Shown in pieces: positions 33,562 through 45,659 of a DNA stretch of 64,000 bases (its first letter is position 1; every line of letters starts with the position of its first letter). This DNA is from Isoetes taiwanensis. Lineage: Eukaryota; Streptophyta; Lycopodiopsida; Isoetales; Isoetaceae. Below the pieces are notes generated by a model. The model was given only the letters and a program-made list of their open reading frames with translations, did no database searches and had not been told where the DNA came from. The stretch covers positions 4,491,229 to 4,555,228 of the forward strand of contig JAJEKV010000040.1 in the NCBI GenBank assembly GCA_021234155.1, written 5' to 3'. The position numbers and the translations under genes were made by a program.

Positions 33562-34539
33562 GGGCAGGATGAGCTCCGGAGGTATGGCGGCCCTTGCCAT
33601 TATGCATTTAAAGATCAAAGCCTGGTGCTCCTGCAGTTGGGATTGGGCCCTCTGCGGCTATAGCATACAAGATAAAGAGATGGTGTTAAAAGAGCATGAT
33701 TGCACAATTCCGTAACCCTGGCTGCAGCAGCAGCTGCATTTGGCTTCTACTAGTGCCTACGGAAGAAGCGGAAGGCTTTGTAACAACTGTCCAGTTTTAT
33801 TTTAAAGATAGGCTGCTAGTGCTACCTAACAAATGTTTGGATTAGGTCAAGGCAATAACTGAAGCGAAGGGATGCCATCGCCGTAAAAGAAGATGCTTTT
33901 CTTTGCTGTTGATGTTGCGGAGCCCTCCTTCTATTACTTCTGCTTTTGCTTCTTCTTCTTCTTTTACCTCTGCGTTGCGGTGCTGTTAGTGCAGATCTGA
34001 ATGATGGGCTCAAATATATGGATCGCAGATAATGCAGCACATACCTATCATATTGCAAGTATAAGCCAGAATCCGAACGCTTTGGACAGAAGAGGCACAG
34101 ATCCAAGGTCCAGACACTTGACCCGACTTTACACTGGCGCGGCAGGTCTGAAGATAGAGAGCAATGTGGACCAAAGATAATCTAACAAGATGAACAAGTT
34201 ATGCAAAAAGCGAGCATTCAAGAGAGCTGTGGGAGGGCGGAACGGAAACGGGGTCAGACTTGCAGACGGGCATCCAACGAGCAGCCACAGAAACAACGCG
34301 CATCCAAAGCCGGATCTTGCACCAAAACATTGTCGGATCTGAGCAATGTTTTCCCTTTCTTGGTCTGCAGGGCTAAGACGATATGATTTGATCAGGCGAC
34401 GATTTTCTGTGGTGAGAAGCCTGTTGAACTGTCTGGGCAGGTCCGACGATTTGGCACCCATTAGTAGCCAGATTGTGCAGATTTAAAACCATTTTCTCTT
34501 AATAATCTTTCCCCTTTTCCGTTTTGATCAGAAAACTTC

Positions 34540-34660
34540 AGATTTCGATGCCATTTCTTCTCCCGATCAATGGATGGCTATGGAAGCTTCTTCGGGATGG
34601 CTATGGGAGCTTCTTCCCAAAACAAATGAGTCCAAGTGGTACAAAGGATCTTCGTCTCAA
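34540..34660 (+). other. Isolated exon candidate
   Basis: Between acceptor-like TTTTGATCAG/AAACTTCAG and a good donor (CAAAG/GTATGT) one frame is open (SSPDQWMAMEASSGWLWELL...). It contains a small internal repeat ATGGCTATGG(A/G)AGCTTCTTC. Family not recognised. Confidence 0.25.
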
Positions 34661-34999
34661 AGGTATGTACCAAATTTTAAATTTCAATCATGGGCGGGGA
34701 AAAATGGCGGGGTATAGAAAAAAGGTGGGGTAAAAAAATACGTTGGAAAAACAAGTATAAAATAAATGTTAATATAGTATTTTAATTTGACAATTATACA
34801 TACACCCCCAATTTCTCTTTTTGTCACATGTGCAAGAAACTACGTCAGGACACTGGGCCTCCACTGCATCTTTTGCCTTGTTTACTGCATCAAATCCATC
34901 TCTCGGAAATGACAGATTAATATCTGCATCCTTTTCTGCTTATTATTTGCCGTTGAAGCCACCAGAACCGACCCATCGCATCCCTGCACGATAAACAAA

Positions 35000-35080
35000 G
35001 TTTAAAATGAAACGCACTAATTTGCTCCAAACGCACTTTAAAAGGAATCTTTGAAAGATTCCCTAAAATTCCCCAAAAAA
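35000..35080 (-). repeat. Repeat shared with 43.38-43.47 kb
   Basis: Read on the minus strand, AGGGAATCTTTC, AGTGCGTTTCATTTTAAAC and nearby blocks recur in the same order at 43.40-43.47 kb on the plus strand, where AAACGCACTT..AAGTGCGTTT forms a hairpin. Probably an old non-autonomous element. Confidence 0.5.
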
Positions 35081-35479
35081 GTTCCATTTTCTCGGTATAG
35101 TTGTGACATGTGTGACAATTTGAATATTTTAGGCACCATTTTTGAGGGGGGATTTGAACTCAGCTTCCATTATAAAAAATTTGATACCCTTTTTTGGCCC
35201 CCTAGTTTGCTTTGAGAAATAGTAACATTTTCAAGGACTAAAAAAAAATAGACATTGAAAAAAAACAACAAGTCTACTAGAGTGCCAAAAAGGTATTATA
35301 TTTAAAGTTTTTAAAATCATTACAGGATTATGAACAAAATTGTAAAAAATTCAACATATTTTGACATTGTCTCACTGAAGCTCACTCTTGCCTTATATAC
35401 ATGCTCTTATTTGCTCTGTCGGCTCGCTATAGACTTCTGTATACCGAGATGGCCATGTAAGTATCCAACCTTGACTTTT

Positions 35480-36775
35480 TCAAAATTTATAATGTATTTA
35501 TTTAATCTGCAAAAGACCAAGCTTTTGGTAGTTCAATCTTCTCGTCACAATGTTCCCCCTATGCACTATGATAGCCGCGAAGTTGAAGTTGTAGATAGCT
35601 ACAAGTATCTTGGTGTAGAATTCTGTAAGAACACACTTTGGGAACACTGTATTACCAAGCGGGTGGCTGCTGGATGGAGAGCACTCTATGCCATGCAAAA
35701 CAATTGTTTTCGCGCAGAAATTCATGATTGGCCACGGAAAGCCCACTTGTTTCGGGCTTTGGTAGAGCCCTGTTTTCTTGTATGGTTCGAAGTGTGGGGC
35801 CTGCCATTAGTGCTAGTGCTTGGGAGAGCTTGGAGCCGGTGCAAAAGTCCTTTCTTACTTACACCTTTGAGTTAAAACAACGGTGCCCTATGCTATTCTT
35901 TTACAAGAGGCGTGGTTTTTGGCCTCTTCAACATTCCGCTATGAAGCGCCATCTCCACTATATCCGCAAGGTGCACCACATGGATGATGTTAGGTATCCC
36001 TGTTCTTGCACTTGCCATGGTGAATCTCCTCATCGTTTGAAACGATGTTGGAAAAGAGCATTGCACTACATGGTTTGCCCCGTTGGGTAAACAACAGCGT
36101 TAATCTTTGCGATGCTTGCCGATTCTGATCCTCGAGCTTTTGCAACAATATCTTAATGGTCGCTTTTTCTCAAAAGATATGGGACGCAGTTACTTTGGCC
36201 CAAGTGAAAACCGGTCATTATCATGCACACATAAATTCCACTTTGGCACCGGGGCCCCAAGCTTATTTGCTTGCTTCATTGTCCAGAACAAGCTTGTAGC
36301 TATTGCATCAATTCGCACGGGTCCCCACAGTACCGGGATTGAGACGGTAGATGGGAGCTGCCGCAATTGCCGCGAGAAGCGAGACTATGTACCTGTTGCC
36401 AGTTACAGGTTATTGAAGATGAAAGCCATACTCTTCTGAGTTGCCCTGCTTTTGAGATAGTCCGGAATCATTTTTCGACCTTAGCATTCCATTCCACGCT
36501 TCCACAACTTCTCAGCACACCATCTGTGCATGACTTGGCATTATATATACTTGAGGTTCTAAACGTCTGCAATTACTGAGCCCTCAGTAGTCATTATCTA
36601 AGCTTGTCTAGTATCATCATTACTGCAAAGGTTTTTCTCTTGAAAACCTTTCGAGGCAAGGGTTTTTTAATCCTAGTAGTAATGATTGTACTAGCCCATT
36701 GTATGGGTCCCATGACCTATTGGTCTCCGTGGACGTTAAAAAAACTATTCTATTCTATTCTATTTTTTGTAGTCC
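35480..36775 (+). mobile_element. LINE remnant (RT C-terminal part) with (TATTC)n tail
   Basis: Broken frames read LQKTKLLVVQ, DSYKYLGVEFCKNTLW, AAGWRALYAMQNNCFRAEIH, LFRALVEPC, then in the next frame WESLEPVQKSFLTYTFELKQ and RCPMLFFYKRRGFWPLQHSA. This is the part after the catalytic YADD box in a LINE reverse transcriptase, with a probable CxxC..H region near 36.36-36.45 kb (CRNCREK, then CTCCQL). The 3' end is GTGGACGTTAAAAAAACTAT plus TATTC repeats, the same as the fragment at 10.48-10.62 kb. Several frameshifts mark it as dead. Confidence 0.75.
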
Positions 36776-36801
36776 ATAGTTTCTTCCAAACAAATTTCTA
36801 G

Positions 36802-37126
36802 GTGGTATACATTCATACCACAATAGATAGTAATGTGTGGACATAGTACGCCAGATAGTTCACACGGTATAAATTTATACCGCAAGAGGACTCAAACGGT
36901 ATATATTTATACCGCTCTCTCGGTATAAATTTATACCGCGAGAGCTCTCTCGGTATAAATTTATACCGCGAGAGTTCTCTCGGTATAAATTTATACCGGA
37001 TTTATATATTTTTTATGTATATATAGTATATATATACTATATATATAGTATATAACAAAAATAAAAAAGTCAACTCTTGCCGTATAAATTTATACGGTAA
37101 GAGTTCTAGCGGTGTAAATTTATACC
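36802..37126. repeat. Array of GGTATAAATTTATACC palindromes
   Basis: At least eight palindromes: 36802-36821 (GTGGTATACATTCATACCAC), 36865-36882, 36897-36914, 36921-36938, 36951-36968, 36981-36998, 37080-37097 and about 37111-37126. The core is CGGTATAAATTTATACCG. The central three repeat at a 30-bp period with CTCTC/GAGAG arms that extend the palindrome to about 28 bp. An AT-palindromic stretch (37015-37055) interrupts the array. Confidence 0.9.
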
Positions 37127-37139
37127 ATTTTTTTTATAG

Positions 37140-37640
37140 GTACGAACGCTAAACCCTCTCTGGCTTCGGTGGGGCAACCAAGTTAGTGAAAAATTTTTGT
37201 CGGATCAGGTCTAAAAACGTTAATATATATATACTATCATTAATATATATAAACGTATATCACATGCTGGGGCATCATGAACAGGTTATATATAGGTGTT
37301 GATCTCGGCCGTTTGTTTGAAAATAGGTGAGGTGGCGAATATGTAGCCACTGGATCTCCATGGGGGCATACATGGGCATGCACGGGGGCATGCACCACAT
37401 GCGTGGTCCGTCGGATAAGGGAAAGTTAAATCTTGACCGTTTATTTAAGGCTAAGGAAAGTGGCTTGAAATTGCGTAACATTTAATAAGGAGGGGTTAAG
37501 TGTCATTTAATTTAAGTCCGTGTCGCCTCTTATATCGACGACATTTAATGTTCGTTGATGAGGTGGCATCAACATTAATAACAGTTTTTTTTTTTTCATT
37601 TCTTCGTGTCCGTGTAATGGTGGAGCTCCCGCCAGACTGT
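37140..37640. other. Non-coding stretch
   Basis: Nothing recognised apart from short GGGGCATGCA-type repeats at 37.36-37.40 kb. Could be a promoter region for the NPH3-like fragment. Confidence 0.4.
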
Positions 37641-37688
37641 ATTGCTTCGGGGCGATGCTCTGCTCTTTATTAAGGTAGAATAGCGCAA

Positions 37689-38080
37689 TTGCTTAAACGA
37701 TCACGGAAGCATGCTCCTGTGCCTTCAAATTCTCTAAGATTAACATTATTCGATTTTCCTGGAGGTCCCAGCGCTTTTGAATTTTCAGTTAGGTTCTGTT
37801 ACTCTGGCGGAGATATTAATATATTACCATCAGATGTTTGTGCCTGGCAAGCAGCGGCTGAGGTTTTGGAAATGACAGAATAACATCTTGAAGGAAATCT
37901 TCTCAAAAAGGTTGAAGATTTCTTGCAAGATCTCAGCTTTTTAAGCTGGATCGATATTTTAGACGGCCTAAAAGGATGCGACATACAGAGCTTACAAATT
38001 ATGCGAAAATTTGCTAATGCATTGGCTTGGAAGCTTCGCACAAGCTCTTCTGATCTTTGCAGTCCTCGAACCAAAATACA
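37689..38080 (+). pseudogene. NPH3/RPT2-like BTB protein fragment
   Basis: The frame gives LRLTLFDFPGGPSAFEFSVR, FCYSGGDINILPSDVCAWQA and AAEVLEMTE, the second half of the BTB domain of plant NPH3-type proteins, which are phototropin-linked substrate adaptors of CUL3 ubiquitin ligases. A TAA then stands where Glu is usual (EMTE-stop-HLEGNLL), and the frame goes on with LLKKVEDFLQDLSFLSWIDI and LKGCDIQSLQIMRKFANALA, the linker into the NPH3 domain. After about 38060 similarity ends. The N-terminal BTB part and the bulk of the NPH3 domain are absent. Confidence 0.8.
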
Positions 38081-38089
38081 TGCCAGAAC

Positions 38090-41000
38090 TCAAGCTTCAA
38101 GATCTCATACCAGAACGCATGCAGCATTGCCGAATTAAAAAACCTCCAAAGTCGCATTCCTGATTTAAAAGTCCCAAGAGGTCACCATAGCCAGAATGCA
38201 TCATTGAATACCAAGGCTACAAAGCCAGAATGCATGGCTGAACTCCAAGCATTGCCAGATTGGATTACGAACAGTTTGCAAATTTTTGGTAAGATTTGAT
38301 CTTCAATATTCCTATCCATCTTGAATGCACGAAAAAAGGAAGGGTTTTTCTATCAGCTTTGAAGCCATGCTCTTTCGATTCTCTTTCAGGCTATCTAGGT
38401 AATACTTGGGCTACGAATCTCTGTGGCTTCACGGCAACACAATCTTATGATAGGATTTTCAGGTTATATTTTCTTGCACAACTATTATGGCGAAGGATAG
38501 GCCGGAGTAATCACACATGGGTACGCAACAGTATGCATTATCTTTGGGTAGCCTTGGATACAGTGGTATTAGGATGGCATTTAGGGATCATAATGTTGTG
38601 AAATGCTAAAACAAGTATTTTGTAGGTCCAACGGGCAAAACAGATAACTTGAAAACCATATATCCAGGTGATTGTCTTTTTTATTATGCTGTTTATGAAA
38701 TAGGCATAAATCTGCTCTCATATCCGGATTCTCTTGCTTCGGCAGTCTATTCTCTCTTGCAATTTTTATCTGAGATGCATGTGAGCATCTACTTCACACA
38801 TTTTGCTTCTGTTTACCACGTCAAAGCATTATAGATGGTCTATAACTTCCTCTGGGGATGAAGTGACAGATGGAGAATGGATTTTCCTTGTGTCAATGTC
38901 ATGCAGCTTCCAGCAAGGTGTAAGGTATATTATGGTGCAATGCTTTCGTTTGAGAACAATGATATGGTTTCAAGTTTTTGCTTCCACACAGCAAATTTAT
39001 ATTCCTAATTTTATTTTACCACTAGTCTTGCAGAATATCAGGCAAGGTTTATGCAAGTTATCTGTGTATTTGGCCTTAACGTAATTTTTTGCATGCCGAT
39101 AAGGGAGTAGTGGAAGATCATTAATAATATGATGCATATAGTTGATGATCCAGCTAGTGTCATGGCTGATGGTCAGCTTTCAGTGCCTTTGTTCCAGCCA
39201 GGTGACTCAATATTTTCAATTGATAATCCGTCATTCAATGGGGATAATGGGTTGAATATGAATTCTAATTTTGAACTTAATCCGTTTGCCTGGGCTGTTA
39301 TTCCAGATAGGTTTAACACTGCCGGGAACTTGAATATCTTTTCCAGTTCGACAGAAACCATAAAATGGAATGTGTTGGATTCTCTATGCCACATATAGAA
39401 CAGCTTATCCTATTGCATTGTGTCCTATGTATGCCAGAAATTGGATGCGAGCATTTGCCAAGCATTCATATCGTTCTTAAGTAGGCTTGGAGGCATCAAG
39501 AAACTGAATTGCAAGCCTAAATTTTACTCTAAATCTTCCTATACATTATCAATCTGTATGAACATGTGAAGGATCATTGCCACATGTGCCCATAAGGATT
39601 GAATGGGCCATATAACTTACCTATTACACTGGCCTTGAAGTTGTGCAAACATGAAATGACAATCTCTTATTGTGTCTATGCAAAGACAATCTCTTATTGT
39701 GTCTATGCAGCTTCTATTTATTTGCAACATCGTCTATTTGCAGGTTATGGACGAAGGACCTGTGCTTATATTTTGGACGCTCTGGTTGTTCAACGGGATG
39801 CTGTACATGTTTATAGGTGTTCACATCAATTTCACTGGTATTCAAGTATCTATAGAAAATTCTCACTGAAGATATTGAGCTTTATGTGATGTCGTTTTCC
39901 AGTTTGCCGAGATGTGGCTGCATTTATTCTCGACTGAAACTGTACTTATTTTGAATTACAAAAAGATTTGCGGTGCTATGATCAGCATACAGTTAGCAGT
40001 TATAAAACTGGAGCAAGATAGAATCAAAACCAATTTTATATGCTACTAGGTTCATATAAATCTAAATGTTCCCAACATTTGAAACCATGTTGTGTTGTTG
40101 ACAATTGGATGGCCTACTTGGAAATGCAAAATGGATTTCTTTTCGTGACGGCCACTAACATGCAGAACACGTGCAAGATATAGTGGGACATAGTTTATTT
40201 TGTCCTCGCTACTTTCTCCTGGTAATAAATTTGAGACCGATGTAAATGAAATTCAACAATGAATAGTTGGGTTGTAGTATATTAGTTGTAGCAGTCAATT
40301 ATGGGCTACATGATCTAGAACTCAATTTGCTTTTGTGATAAATTCTCCACGGTATTATTAATTTGTGAAAAAATCCTATATAGGTCTAAGTTAAAAGGAC
40401 AAATGGTCATCAAGTAACATGATTCAACAAATAGAGAGAGCTTTACGATTGCGACCCCAAATAGGACATTACGACCCATTTCAATGGATATTCTGAAAAT
40501 CTATGCTTCTCTATCAAGTAATCATGTGTATGATCCCTTAAAAACAACATATAACGATCCTTTGGCATTTATGAAGTTGTATCACTTTAAAACAAAAAAC
40601 ATGCTTGCCACTATGAGAGGACGAAATACTTGCCAGCCATCACGAAGGATTAAGCATTGTGATGCAAACATCCATTGAAAGCATGGCAGTTTACTAGCCA
40701 TTAAGGATAATTTAACTCTAATTTATCATAGAGGAACATGCACCAAGTTGATCCCATCTAAGGGCTATTTATACCCAATGGTCTATCCTAAATGTTATAT
40801 CTGAATTAACCACATATCCCAAATCAATGGCTAAACGGTAGAATTCTTTCAATTAATCCTTGAAATCTTATATTCCTTAACCATGCAAATTGTTTTAGCT
40901 AAATACTCTAAAGGCATGTAAAACGTTCATATCTAATTGTCTATCTTAAAATTAATAGTCATTAAGTTCCTGTCGATCTTAATGAAGTTAACTATGTATG

Positions 41001-41420
41001 CCACAGATAATAAGTCAAAGGTTCCATATTCAAAACATAAGGGTCTCTAACTTTAATGCATTTGCTATTGCAAACGAAGCCTCTCCATTTTGTGGCCTAA
41101 ACAAGGCCTATCAATGTGGTTGGATAGGCTCCAAATAATTCCTTGAGTCCTGGTTGGACCAATTTGTGCTTCCGGTCAAAAATAAACTTTTTGTTTATAC
41201 ATTTGATACCACTTTTGATTTGCCTCCGATGGAATTGAATATATCCATCAAGGATAAGAGAACAGATGAAGCAGATAGGCATGGAATAGAATACTTATCA
41301 CGAACTTTGTTTATCAATGAGGTATGGGCCTCACTTTTAGAACTCAATGTCTGCATTTTTAAATTTTTGAAGATTTAAAACTGGAAGTAGATACTATACA
41401 AACTGCACATTTTTCGCATA
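38090..41420. other. 3.3 kb without a recognisable gene
   Basis: Short repeats of GCCAGAA(T/C)GCAT occur at 38.08-38.25 kb. A 79-codon frame at 39132-39398 (MHIVDDPASVMADGQLSVPL...) looks protein-like but no family is recognised. Remaining DNA is AT-rich with many stops. Confidence 0.4.
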
Positions 41421-41429
41421 TAACAAACT

Positions 41430-42270
41430 ACTTGGGTAATCTAATAGAATCTTCAGATAATCTTTGAAAATCTAGGGGAATCTTTGTAAAAACCTTAAGA
41501 AACTAGGTGATCTGTGTGGAATATTAGGGAATCTAGGGGGAATCCAAGGGGATCTAGGGAAATCTTTGGCACTAGGTGTGTTCTACAGGGGAATCTTCAT
41601 AAAATCTAAGGGAATCTAGAAGAATCTACATGGAATCTTGGAGAATCTAGAGGAATCTTAAGATAATCTTTGGAAATCTAGGGGAATCCCAAGAGAATCT
41701 TATGGAATCTAGGGAATCTTCCTAGAATATCTAAGCATCTTAGGGAATCTTGATAGGATCTTAGAGAATCTAGGAGAATCTACATATAATCTTGGGGAAT
41801 CTATGTGAATTGTGAGAGACACTTCAAGAACTAGGGGAATCTTGATAGAATCTTTGAGATTATGGACGAATCTTGATGGAATGTTGGAGAACCTAAGGGG
41901 ATCTTCATATGATGTAAAAGAATCCAAAAGAATCTTCATAAAATCTTTAGGAATCTAGGGGAATCTTGATGAAACCTTAGAGAACCTAAAGGAATTTTCA
42001 TAGAATCTAAGGGATCCCAAGAGAACCTACATATTATCGTGGGGAATCTAGGTGAATCTTGGGACAATCTCTGAGAATCTATGGGAATCTCAAGCGAATC
42101 TTACTAAATCTATAGGAATCTCTAGAAAATCTTTGAGAATCTAGGGGAATCCATGAGAATCTTCATAATCTCTTCGAGAATATAGAGGAATCTTTATAAA
42201 ATATGAATGAGTATTTGAGAATCTAGAGAATTTATAGAATCTAAAAAATCTAGGGGAATCTTCCACATTG
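41430..42270. repeat. GAATCTAGGGGAATCTT minisatellite
   Basis: About 840 bp of degenerate tandem units built from GAATCT with the usual two-unit form GAATCTAGGGGAATCTT. Spacing is mostly 14-17 bp per GAATCT. Interrupted by small indels; no coding content. Confidence 0.9.
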
Positions 42271-44640
42271 GTGTGTTTTGCAGGGTCGACTTCATGCAGT
42301 CCTTCATAGTACAACCACATATATAATATATATCGTGTCCTTGTGGAGTCATTCTTGGCCCCCAAAGGTTTTGCAACTTAATATTGATGAAATAACACAC
42401 TTAAGGGATAATTTTATACATTAATATTAGTTTTTTAGTTCAAAAAGTTCTAAATCGATTCTAAAATTTCTGAGCTTGTAATGCAATATTAGAGCATAAA
42501 TTAGTCAAATCGTGTTGTTATTTTTACTTTTTTTACTCTACGCACATGCTAACTTCAGTTTAACAGCTTAAAAGTTGCTACTAAAAGCAAGAAACCCCAA
42601 AAAGAACCCCAAAATGTTATGGAGACACGAAAGTTCTAAGAAGGAAAGCACATGATTTGTCTAAAGAGGTGCGACGAGTAGCAACCCCTCAGAAGTTTAC
42701 CTATTCATTTGCAAACAGACAGGAAAGGGCAAGACAGATAAACACTTTGCTGGTAAAAAAATGTGCACTGCTACAGATGACAAAATTGCGATGAAGATGC
42801 TCAACATTGACAAGGAGGATGACTATCTTCTGAGCATCACCACGTTGCGGATTGGTTTGTGCAAGCCTACAGACATGTACTAATACATCTTCGAGAACAA
42901 CGACGAAGGGCATGGAAGCATAAACCTTCATTACTTCAACTTTTGCTTCCTCGGTGTAAATTTTATACGGCATCCTCAACTGAAACTTCAGCTAATTGTG
43001 AAATATTGTGGATGTATTGGCGTCTGTAATACTATGTGATGCAAAAACAATGGTTTGTCATTCAAGCAGTTTGTTCAACTGGCTCTGGATGTGTTTTAAG
43101 GTCAACTAAGACGTTTAGCCAAAGCGGTTGTAAAATAAGAATTTTTTTTCTTCTATAACTGCCAACAAAAAAAATTTCAGGGACAAGGTACAAAAGCATT
43201 TAATTTTTTCATATGAATTTGCCCCATAATAAATCTTTGGCTTTCGTAGCAGTTCTTTTCCCCTCCAAAATGTGATATTTTTTTTTTGTTTCCTCCATAA
43301 CGTTAAGCCTTCCTAAAATGTCTGTTTTCATGAGCAGTTTTGTAAATATTTGGACTAAAGATAATAAAAGGATCCTTTTTAGGGGGATTTTAAAATTTTG
43401 TAAAATTTCAGAAGGAATCTTTCAAACGCACTTCTTAAATAAGTGCGTTTCATTTTAAACATTGTTGATATAAACAATCCAACAAGCTCAATTTAAGATA
43501 ACCCATAGCTCAATCCTGAAAAAATGATCAAAAAAATAACGCTGTTCATCAAAATCCGGCAATAAAAACATTGAATCAGACCCAGTTCCATGCAAATAAA
43601 GATCACTTTGCTTCCAAGCAAAGTCATCCTGCATTCTATTGCACCGCCATGGCGGCACTGTGTGAGAACGAAGCTCGCCGGAATGGAGCAGAGGAAGTGG
43701 AGATCAGAGCATTCAACCGAGCGGAGCGGATTCCTTTGAACAGAAACGTGGCATCCCTTGGTTTTTTTTCTTTTTTGAATTTGGAAATGCAAAAGGAGCA
43801 TACGTGTTGGCCCCACGGCTATCCTCAGCCCAGAAATATTAGCTTCCTAATTTTTAAGAACAGAAATTACACTGCCTTATATAAGGAATGATGATTTGCA
43901 ATGGTTAGTGGGGTGTGTTCATATGAAAATACGTCGAAAAAATGACGTGGCATATATGATATATGGGCGAACTTAGGGTGAAATCACACCACGCCTGTCC
44001 GAAAATTTTAAAACTAGAAGGTCAAATAGTTTGATGCCACGTTGGAGGCTAAAATACACAACGAATCACACTACGGCCGCCTAAATCCTAATCATCAATT
44101 TGACAGTGCCGAAGTTGTGGACGGGGGATCTTGCCTGCCGAAGTTGAGGCGATCCTCCATGTAAGCTTCTATCAACCACCGTGTAACACTTCTTGCGGTG
44201 GATGATTTCGCGCCAGAGGGAGAAATTTGGCACCATGAAAGATTATAAACTACAGTGCAATTGCTTCGGTGTCGTATAATCTCCAGGATTGTGAATTCCA
44301 GCATTTACTTCTGCCAGAGGTATGTTCTGATCATTAATTCTTTCGTCCTCTGAATTCTTTCAATGAAGGGCAAGTGAATATCAACAATATGCTTGTCTGA
44401 TATGTTCGTAATTCCGTTCTCTTTAGGTTAGTGGTGGATTCACATGTGAATTTCAACTTTCTGAATATGCTTGTCTGATATGTTCGTAATTCCTCTCTCA
44501 TATGTATGTAGTTTTATATTTACGCTACATCACTCATCTCATAAGGTGACATGATTCCTCCCTCCTTGCATGCTCGTCTACCTTCCTCCAACTTTCATGA
44601 GTAATCCATTCTCACTACCATTTTTTTTATGTTCTATGTG
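42270..44640. other. 2.3 kb without a firm gene
   Basis: A minus-strand frame at 42979-42701 (MRMPYKIYTEEAKVEVMKVY...) has no recognised family. At 43426-43450 a hairpin AAACGCACTT..AAGTGCGTTT marks the repeat shared with 35.0 kb. Overlapping frames on both strands at 43.49-43.89 kb have no support. Confidence 0.4.
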
Positions 44641-44647
44641 CATGTAG

Positions 44648-45646
44648 ATGGAGATGAGCCAACAGGAGTTTGTACCATGCACACAAGAAAGTGATATTCA
44701 AGTGCTTGAGTTCTCACATAACTCAACCCATCTGGTACCTTCAACATGTCCTCCTGCCTTTTCAATTCCGGCAAAGAAACGGGTCGTAGCAACTCGCTCA
44801 CCCATTCCTTATGTATTCCCTAGCCAAATGATTCCACCTTTCATCAATCCAGTACCAAATAACACTACTCCACATTTCATTCATCAAGCCTCAAATACTA
44901 TTCTTCCACCATCCCCATTTCCAGTTGTGCAAACAAGACAACCTGCTTCAACTCAGATCAATGCCAATCAAAAGAAACGGGGACGTCCAAAAGGTGATAA
45001 AGAATGCAGTAAGATAAAAAAGCAAGCAGATCCTACAATTGATTCAGATCAAGATGAAGATGCTGCTCGAAGAACATGGCCAGAGCATCATGTCAATGCT
45101 TTGCTCCATGCACGAGGTGACATGATAGCAGAATTCTCTGCTCCTCCTAAACAGGGTGTGGATTTATGGAAGAAGGTGCGTACAAGAGTAGTATCTGCGT
45201 GTCCTAATTTCAAGAAGGATTCCAAAGCATGTCGAAAAAAATTTCAGTATGTTTTTAAGCAGTATCAGAAAGATATCAGCTGGAATGCTTGTTCAGGCCA
45301 TGATAGAAGGCAAACTTGCCCTCATTACAATTTGCTTGATAGTTATTTTGGAGAGAGATTAAACGTAAATAAGCATGTTCATGCGGGGGCGATCGAAGTG
45401 GACGATAAATGTGACGATGAAGAAGAAGAGTCTATCAAAAAGGAAATAAAGAAAGAAGTACCCGAGCTTGGAACTGCAAAAAAGAAAGCCAAAGCAACTG
45501 CATTGTCCTTGATGGAAAAAGTCTTGGCCACTGGCGAAGAGCTCTCTAAATCACTGCAGCGCCATGAAGAAAACGAAGGTCGAAAGCTACACATCATGGA
45601 GGAAATGCAAAGGAACTTTGCTGCTTTCATTGAAAAGATGGCATGA
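44648..45646 (+). CDS. Trihelix/Myb-SANT-like protein, probable Harbinger accessory gene
   Basis: An uninterrupted 332-codon frame; the ATG at 44648 directly follows an acceptor-like TGCATGTAG. Residues 1-110 are Pro/Ser/Thr-rich with a basic KKRGRPKGDK AT-hook-like motif near residue 110. Residues about 140-225 form the DNA-binding part with RRTWPEHHVNALLHARGDMI, GVDLWKKVRTRV and SKACRKKFQYVFKQYQKDI, a trihelix/Myb-SANT-like pattern. An acidic/lysine-rich segment (DDKCDDEEEES, KKEIKKEV) and a C-terminal coiled coil (LQRHEENEGRKLHIMEEMQR) follow. In Harbinger elements such a protein helps import or bind the transposase and element ends. The transposase remnant lies 3 kb away on the other strand. 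A host trihelix factor is the alternative. Confidence 0.6.
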   Translation: MEMSQQEFVPCTQESDIQVLEFSHNSTHLVPSTCPPAFSIPAKKRVVATRSPIPYVFPSQMIPPFINPVPNNTTPHFIHQASNTILPPSPFPVVQTRQPASTQINANQKKRGRPKGDKECSKIKKQADPTIDSDQDEDAARRTWPEHHVNALLHARGDMIAEFSAPPKQGVDLWKKVRTRVVSACPNFKKDSKACRKKFQYVFKQYQKDISWNACSGHDRRQTCPHYNLLDSYFGERLNVNKHVHAGAIEVDDKCDDEEEESIKKEIKKEVPELGTAKKKAKATALSLMEKVLATGEELSKSLQRHEENEGRKLHIMEEMQRNFAAFIEKMA

Positions 45647-45659
45647 TTTTATTTCTGCT

